From positions 17,629,527-17,693,526 of the forward strand of contig CM060896.1 in assembly GCA_030762935.1 (NCBI GenBank): a stretch of DNA of 64,000 nt. The letters are read 5' to 3'. Each line of letters starts with the position of its first letter. Position 1 is the stretch's first letter. Shown one piece after another: positions 57,920 through 64,000 of this stretch. The notes beneath the pieces were generated by a model. That model searched no databases, was not told the origin of the DNA, and was given only the letters and a program-made list of their open reading frames with translations. Made by a program: the position numbers and the translations under genes. Origin of the DNA: Hymenopus coronatus. Taxonomy: Eukaryota > Arthropoda > Insecta > Mantodea > Hymenopodidae.

Positions 57920-58130
57920 ATTGGCTCGGTAGTGTGGGGTGGCGTGGATGCCTCTCATTCAAGACGTCGCGAGTTCGAATTCTCTTCGCGTAAATTGCCC
58001 GGATGAGCTTTTTCTTTCGGGGTTTTCCCTTCTCCTGAGAAGATAAAGGTCGAGTAACTTTAAGCTCCGTGGAGCTCAAGATTATTTGAGCATCATTTTG
58101 CAGGACAAACGTTAAGCTTAAAACAAACAA
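57920..58130 (+). mobile_element. tRNA-derived SINE, family S-C
   Basis: GGCTCGGTAGTGTGGGGTGG, B-box GCGAGTTCGAATTCTC, body CTGAGAAGATAAAGGTCGAG, tail AAACAAACAATAAAA. Confidence 0.75.
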
Positions 58131-58802
58131 TAAAAGCTCTATTTACAAAGATACAGACAGTATCTTACTATATTTTTCAACGTTATCGTCATTGCTGACA
58201 AGGCATTTATTTTAACCTGGTAGTACTACCAATAAATCATACAATTTCTAGAAGCTTGAGATGTTTACACTATTATTCTATAAATAAGCAACTTCTTAAA
58301 CAACGTAATTTTAAGTTATGATTTTTTATAATAAACTTAAAGTAGCAAATGATACGTATAGGTATGTTTTTGCAAGAGGAGGATTTTTAAATTCCTTGAA
58401 TGTTCAAGACATTGTTAGCAAAACAACAAATAAAATGGTTATATATAAAAGGAAAGCAATAATCAATGATTTAACAAATATAATTTACAAAAACAAAAAA
58501 CAAAAATAAAATAAAATGATGCCTGATGAGTCATGACCGAACTTTTAGAATCCCAGGATATTAACTAGCAGTTTTCGAAAGCTATGAGTACTTTCAATCT
58601 TCTTTCAGTGTTAAAACTTTCTCTTATCGTGTTGTGAGGATGATTGGGGTTCTAGATGGGCCTAGCCCTCGGCTATGCTTCGGTTTATTGTGCTCAACAT
58701 TGAACTACATTTAAATATGCGCCCAAAATTCGACAAGTATTGGATACTACCCAATGTTATTTCTAGGTTATGTTTTTTCTGAAACAAAACAGGATTTTAA
58801 AC
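58131..58802. other. AT-rich, no gene supported
   Basis: Short Lys/Asn-rich frames typical of AT-rich DNA. Confidence 0.4.
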
Positions 58803-59358
58803 TGCTGCAATGTAATAACGATTTTTATTAAAATATATCTGTATAAAATATTGCTATCACAAATAAAATGTATATCTTGAATTTTCAGGGAATAGCCTCT
58901 GAAGACCTGACTTTTATATATCAGGTAAGCCGTAAGAGATAGACAAAATCTGACTACACAAAAAATGTTTTAAAACACAACTTGTTGACACATTTTTGCA
59001 GAATTAACTATTTCCGAGATGTTACTTATTATTGGTTTTAATTTCAAAAAGTTAAACATTTCTCAAATGAGAAACCCTCATCGTTTCATATTTCTTTTGT
59101 TTTACTCCTGGCCATGCAAAGAGAAGTAGATTCTAATGGTTTCATACAGCGGCCAGCTTTTAAAGGATTTGAATATCGATTTAGTTTAGTGTAGTCCCTT
59201 TTTTCCTTTCTTCATACAAGGAAACAAGTAATAAGACCATTTCTGTTAATGTTTATCTCGATTAGCATCACTAGATAAATGAATAGTCTTTTGTGATAGG
59301 AGTTTGTCTGCATTACTTAGAGAAAGTCTTGTGAATGGGACACATTAGATTTTTTTTC
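58803..59358 (-). repeat. H860 copy, hairpin half missing
   Basis: From TAACGATTTTTATTAAAATA and AATGTATATCTTGAATTTTC to CTTGTGAATGGGACACATTA. The hairpin-proximal half is absent. Confidence 0.8.
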
Positions 59359-60402
59359 AGAGAGAATAGGAGGTAATTAAGTAATTTAAAAAACTTATGA
59401 TTCAAAATGGACACATGTTTCATTTCTTCGACACGTAAAGTGTAAGTCCAGAGAAATTAAATTTATAATTTCTTATGAAAATCATCTTTTGGAAAGATAT
59501 TCAGTGTTAAAAGAAGGAGCATTTGACAATGGCGAAATAATTTTAAGCAGTGTTTGAAAATACCCTTCAAGCGCACATACATATATACATTATCTCTTTA
59601 TAATACTAGCTAGTTATCAGTGACCTTGGTAGTCAATGTCTCCTTAGGTCAGTACGAAAAGAGGAAGTTGACAGCATGTGCAGTAGAATGCATTTTGTTT
59701 TCGGATGTGGAAGTCCCAGCTCAAAGCAACACAATCCAAGTGAGCTCAGATACGAGCAAGGTCATCTACAGAGGTCACCTGAAGTACTCTCACTTTCCGC
59801 CAGCATTACCGTCTGTAGGGGTCACCGTACATAGCCCTGACCATCCCCTTCTCTGAGCCGGAAATGAAGTCCCGACCTTCCTTTCCGAATGTTTAATTAT
59901 ACGCACATTGTTGGGAATAATAAGCGCTCGGAGTATTACATAGCTTCCTAGTACAAAATGTTGTCACACTTGACCTCATTATGGAGTTGGGAGCTGGCCA
60001 AGGTCTTCATAAGGTTTCTGCCAGCCAGCCAGCCCGCCTCAGGCACTCTCTAACCCAATTAAGAGAGGTGAGTTGTACGGCGGGCATGTATGTACATCAA
60101 TAATGACATTATGTAAAGCGAAATACCTAATGGAATGTGCCCTCATAACAGCTTTAAGAAGCTTCATGTGATGCAACCTTTGTCGATAGCCACGCTCTCG
60201 AAAGGTGACAACTCAGAACATGACTGAGATGTCTGTCAAACATGAAATAGTCAGACTCCGTCATTCGAACCAGAAGCAATATTACCGGGCTGTTGAAATG
60301 AAACATCCCTACCGAGATAATGAAATATTCCTACTTTACACAAAAACACCTGAATTTTAATAAAATAAATCTAAAATGTTTAAAAAAAACTACAAAATAA
60401 AA
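59359..60402. other. single-copy-looking region, higher complexity
   Basis: About 1 kb free of visible H860 and SINE sequence, and GC-richer at about 59610-60290. A 78-codon frame at 59620-59856 and splice-like sites are present, but no domain was recognised. Confidence 0.4.
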
Positions 60403-61220
60403 AATCTGATGTATTCCATTCACATGACTGACTCTACAACTGTGCAACAAATTATTGTTAAAAAAACTTATGCTTCTTTTTATTTCGCAATAATCGAGAA
60501 AGAATTAGCAGAAATATTCTTATTACATGCTTGATATGCAAGTAGAAAGGAAATAAGGGAGTACCATAGGCTAAAGTATTAGTCAAAAGCTGGTTGCTAT
60601 GAGACTGACGTTCCTTTGTTTGTATGGACAGAAGTAGACAAATTCCCGTATGAGAAAAGTATACATTTTTTAAAGCTGAAATCAATAACAAGGAATATCT
60701 CAAAAACGAACCCACTCCATGAAAAAAAATGTATATAACATAAATTGTGTGTTTTAACGTGATCTACATTTCCTGTTAAGTAACTTTTTGTCTATCTCTT
60801 ACAGTTTGACAGTTATGGAAAATTCCGTAAAATTCATCCAGAATATAGCAGACTAGAAAATTCAAGATATACATTTTATTTGTCAGGTAAATATCATTAA
60901 TATACGATATGTTAATCAAAATCGTTACAGCCATTTTTAAGAAAATCAAAATCTTCGAATATTTTTCTATGTCAATGGTAGTTGGGGGTGGCGGGATTTT
61001 ATTGTAAATCTTCGTGTCGCATCCTTGAAAGATACTGAACTTAAATACCCAGTTTGGTATTTAACGGACTTTTCGCTTTTGAGCTATGCTGTCCACAGAC
61101 ACACACACACGGACCTTTTTCCACAAATGCTTTTTTTGGATTCAGGGGGATACAAAACATGTATTTCCAGTGAATTTTTGGGTGCCTTACAATTTCTTCT
61201 TTATATACATGTACGTAGTA
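60403..61220 (+). repeat. H860 copy, array member 1
   Basis: Starts TCTGATGTATTCCATTCACA. The hairpin is cut short at ATGTACGTAGTAC, where the next module 2 begins directly. Confidence 0.85.
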
Positions 61221-61761
61221 CTTAATTGTGTGTTTTAATGTGCTCTACATTTTTTGTGTGTTAAGTTTTTATCCATCTCTTACGGTTTAGTAGTTATGAA
61301 AAATTCATCCAGAATAAAGTAGTCTTCAGAGGCTATTCCCAGAAAATTCAAAATATACATTTTATTTTTCAGGTAAATAACTTTAATATACTATATTTTA
61401 ATAAAAATCGTTAGAGCCATTTTTTAGAAAATCAACATTTTCGAAAAAAGTTTCATGTAAAGGGTAGTTTGGGGTGGGGGGGTATTTTTCTCAAAATCTT
61501 CGTGTCGCATCCCTGGAAGATACTAAACTTAAATACCAAGTTTGGTATTTTACCGACTTTTCGTTTTTGAGTTATCGTGTTCGCAGACACACGGACACAC
61601 TGACACACGGACACACACGGACCTTTTTCTGAAAATACTTTTTTTGGATACAGGGGACCCTAAAACATATATTTCCGGTGAAATCTCGGTATCGAATTTT
61701 TTGGTGGAGTGCAATACATTCTCCATACACTATGTACATAGTGAGTATAGAGAAAGTAAAA
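61221..61761 (+). repeat. H860 module 2, array member 2
   Basis: Begins TTAATTGTGTGTTTTAATGT (start of module 2), ends CACTATGTACATAGTGAGTA and GAGAAAGTAAAA. Its last ~190 bp are identical to those of the unit ending at 62652. Confidence 0.9.
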
Positions 61762-61784
61762 ACGACCAACTCCACGAAAAAAAA

Positions 61785-62652
61785 TGTGATGTGTTCCATT
61801 CACATGACTTTCTCTATATCTCTGTAAATTATTATTGTTAATAAGCTTATCTTTTATTTATTTCATGCTAATCGAGAAAAAATAGCAGAAATAGTCTTAT
61901 TTCTTGCTTTATTTTAAGTAGAAGCGAAATAAGGGAGTACCATAGGTTAAAGTGAAAGCCTAAAGCTGGTTGCTATGTGACTGATGTTCCTTTGTTTGTA
62001 TGGACAGGAGTTGACAAATTCCTGTATGAGAAAAGTATGTTTTTCAAAGCTGAAACCAAGAAAAAGGAATATCTCAAAAACGATCAACTCCACGAAAAAA
62101 ATGTATATAACATTAATTGTGTGTTTTAACGTGCTCTACATTTTTTGTGCGTTAAGTTTTTGTCCATCTTACGGTTTAGTAGTTAAGAAAAATTCATCCA
62201 GAATAAAGTAGTCTTCAGAGGCTATTCCCAGAAAATTCAAAATACACATTTTATTTTTCAGGTAAATAACTTTAATATTCGATATTTTAATCAAAATCGT
62301 TAGAACCATTTTTTAGAAAATCAAAATTTTCGAAAAAAGTTCCATGTAAAGGGTAGTTTGGGGTGGGGGGGGGTATTTTTCTCAAAATCTTCGTGTCGCA
62401 TCCCTGGAAGATACTAAACTTAAATACCAAGTTTGGTATTTTACCGACTTTTCGTTTTTGAGTTATCGTGTTCGCAGACACACGGACACACTGACACACG
62501 GACACACACGGACCTTTTTCTGAAAATACTTTTTTTGGATACAGGGGACCCTAAAACATATATTTCCGGTGAAATCTCGGTATCGAATTTTTTGGTGGAG
62601 TGCAATACATTCTCCATACACTATGTACATAGTGAGTATAGAGAAAGTAAAA
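61785..62652 (+). repeat. H860 copy, full length, array member 3
   Basis: 868 bp. Starts TGTGATGTGTTCCATTCACA, preceded by a 24-bp scrap of the end of module 1 (CCAACTCCACGAAAAAAAAT). All marker segments are intact. Good candidate reference copy. Confidence 0.9.
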
Positions 62653-63215
62653 AGTATATAACATAGATTGTATGTTTTAATATCCTCTATATTTTCTGTG
62701 CGGTAAGTTTTTGTCCATCTCTTACAGTTTAGCAGTTATGCAAAAATCCGTAAAATTCATCCAGAATAAAGTAGTCTTCAGAGGCTATCCCCAGAAAATT
62801 CAATTTATACATTTTATTTGTCAAGTAAGTATCTTAAATATACGAGATTTTAATCAAAATCGTTAGAGCCTTTTTAAGAAAATTAAAATTTTCGAAAAAA
62901 GTTCCATGTAAAGAGTAGTTGGGGGTGGGGGGATTTTCTTGAAAATCTTTGTGCCGCATCCTTGGAAGATACCAAACCTAAATACCAATTTTGGTTTATA
63001 GCGGACTTTTCGTTTTTGAGCTATGCTGCCCACAGGCACAAACACATACACACATACAGAAAGACAGGCACACACGGACATTTTTCTAAAAATGCTTCTT
63101 TTTTTTAGATTCAGGGGGTCTCAAAACATATATTTCCGATGAAATCTCGGTATCGAATTTTTGGGTGCAATGCAATACCTTCTCTATGTATATAGTACGT
63201 GTAGAGAAAGTAAAA
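62653..63215 (+). repeat. H860 module 2, array member 4
   Basis: Begins GTATATAACATAGATTGTAT directly after GAGAAAGTAAAA, ends CTCTATGTATATAGTACGTG and TAGAGAAAGTAAAA. Confidence 0.85.
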
Positions 63216-63334
63216 ATTATTTGTTATTATTACTTATTAAAATGTTTAAAATGTTCTGGTTATGGCCCCACCTCCGCCACATCTGGCGACGATCATCCGA
63301 AAGAGATCTGCATCGCTTCCCCTACCATGCACTA

Positions 63335-63660
63335 ACTACTCTAAGCTAAAGCACCTGTGTTATTAAATAGGTAGACTTCGTCTCTGAAAATTTGAAACTG
63401 GCTCACTCTCCTCCAGAATTGAGTGGCTTCTAATTTCACCAAGTCATCTTTCTCATGATTAGAGAAATAGTTGGGGATGGTATTCCATTCATTTATCACT
63501 TACTGGGCTCCACTTTTGTTATGAATGTCCCTGGTATGGTATTCAATTGAACACGGGATCGGCCATCAGCTGTACCCAAAGCAACGCCAGGTTGCACAAA
63601 ATCAACGAAGGTAAGTGGTTCTTCTCCTCCTAAGTCTCAGAAACTGAAACTGATGAAACG
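63335..63660 (-). pseudogene. possible non-LTR C-terminal remnant
   Basis: The minus strand reads GTADGRSRVQLNTIPGTFIT and then, after a frameshift with two stops, VINEWNTIPNYFSN. A basic segment followed by a VV..WN.LP motif is common at the C-terminus of several insect non-LTR polyproteins. The match is short, so an unrelated decayed exon is possible. Confidence 0.3.
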
Positions 63661-64000
63661 GAATTCATTTAAGATAAAATTCCTGAGTATGAAAATGTGA
63701 CGAGCTATGGGATTTAATTTTCTGTAAGGATTTTTTTGCCGACCCCTTTTGTAAGACCATTTAATGGCAACAAATTTGAGGGATCATACACAGATGACTC
63801 ATGGCTAACGGACCTTTAACCCGAGGATTCACCATTCTACCATTGCATCACCACCTCAACGTGACTGCGACATTTCATAATGAAACATAATATCTGCAGC
63901 CTTTCTCGTGCTAAAGAACAATGATGTTCTGCGTCTATCAACATTGCATTGTTCATTAATTTATTAACATTTAAAAAAAAACTACGATTTCATTAATTTT
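63661..64000. other. unassigned window end
   Basis: No gene or repeat family supported. Confidence 0.4.

Noticed and set aside
1..64000. CRISPR array, operons, ribosome binding sites
   Set aside because: Eukaryotic sequence. The tandem repeats found are microsatellites and a minisatellite without spacers.
1..64000. Endogenous viral or LTR-retrotransposon sequence
   Set aside because: No LTR pair, primer-binding site, integrase or capsid-like motif was noticed by eye.

Overview
The window is nuclear DNA of an animal, almost certainly an insect. It is AT-rich and dominated by interspersed repeats, it holds several families of tRNA-derived SINEs, mariner copies and non-LTR fragments, and its one confident gene encodes an insect-type La-related protein 6 with an arthropod TATA plus TCAGT promoter. 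No bacterial-style operon, CRISPR array, rRNA or intact tRNA gene was seen. The density of decayed repeats suggests a large, repeat-rich genome; the species cannot be named from the sequence.

Layout. 1-14.7 kb: repeats only, made of copies of one dominant family (called H860 here, about 860 bp), SINEs, a mariner fragment and two non-LTR fragments. 15.0-18.5 kb: the only clear genic island, with the intronless LARP6 gene (minus strand, CDS 16790-18196) and, downstream on the same strand, an unrecognised possible terminal exon (15082-15592). 18.5-20.8 kb: AT-rich intergenic DNA. 20.8-35.0 kb: H860 copies, SINEs, a foldback element, a CR1/Jockey-like non-LTR 3' end and a possible ADAMTS-like exon near 31.3 kb. 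35.0-41.85 kb: a 6.8 kb purine-rich minisatellite with a 24-bp unit; its huge open reading frames are a by-product of the unit. 41.9-64 kb: more H860 copies, including head-to-tail arrays, a structurally complete but dead mariner element (52451-53767), more SINEs and a few unassigned single-copy stretches.

The H860 family is the main structural story. About 40 copies or pieces in both orientations cover roughly 40 percent of the window. A unit runs from a TCTGATGTG start with a small hairpin, through an internal palindrome, a G-rich tract and a CA-type microsatellite at a fixed place, to a long terminal hairpin ending in GAGAAAGTAAAA. Several copies are joined directly head to tail. This architecture resembles non-autonomous Helentron/HINE elements such as Drosophila INE-1/DINE-1, but no Rep/helicase gene is present, so that placement is inference. 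In H860 entries, plus strand means the direction that ends in the terminal hairpin; module 1 is the first ~330 bp and module 2 the last ~530 bp. SINE family labels S-A to S-I are local names.
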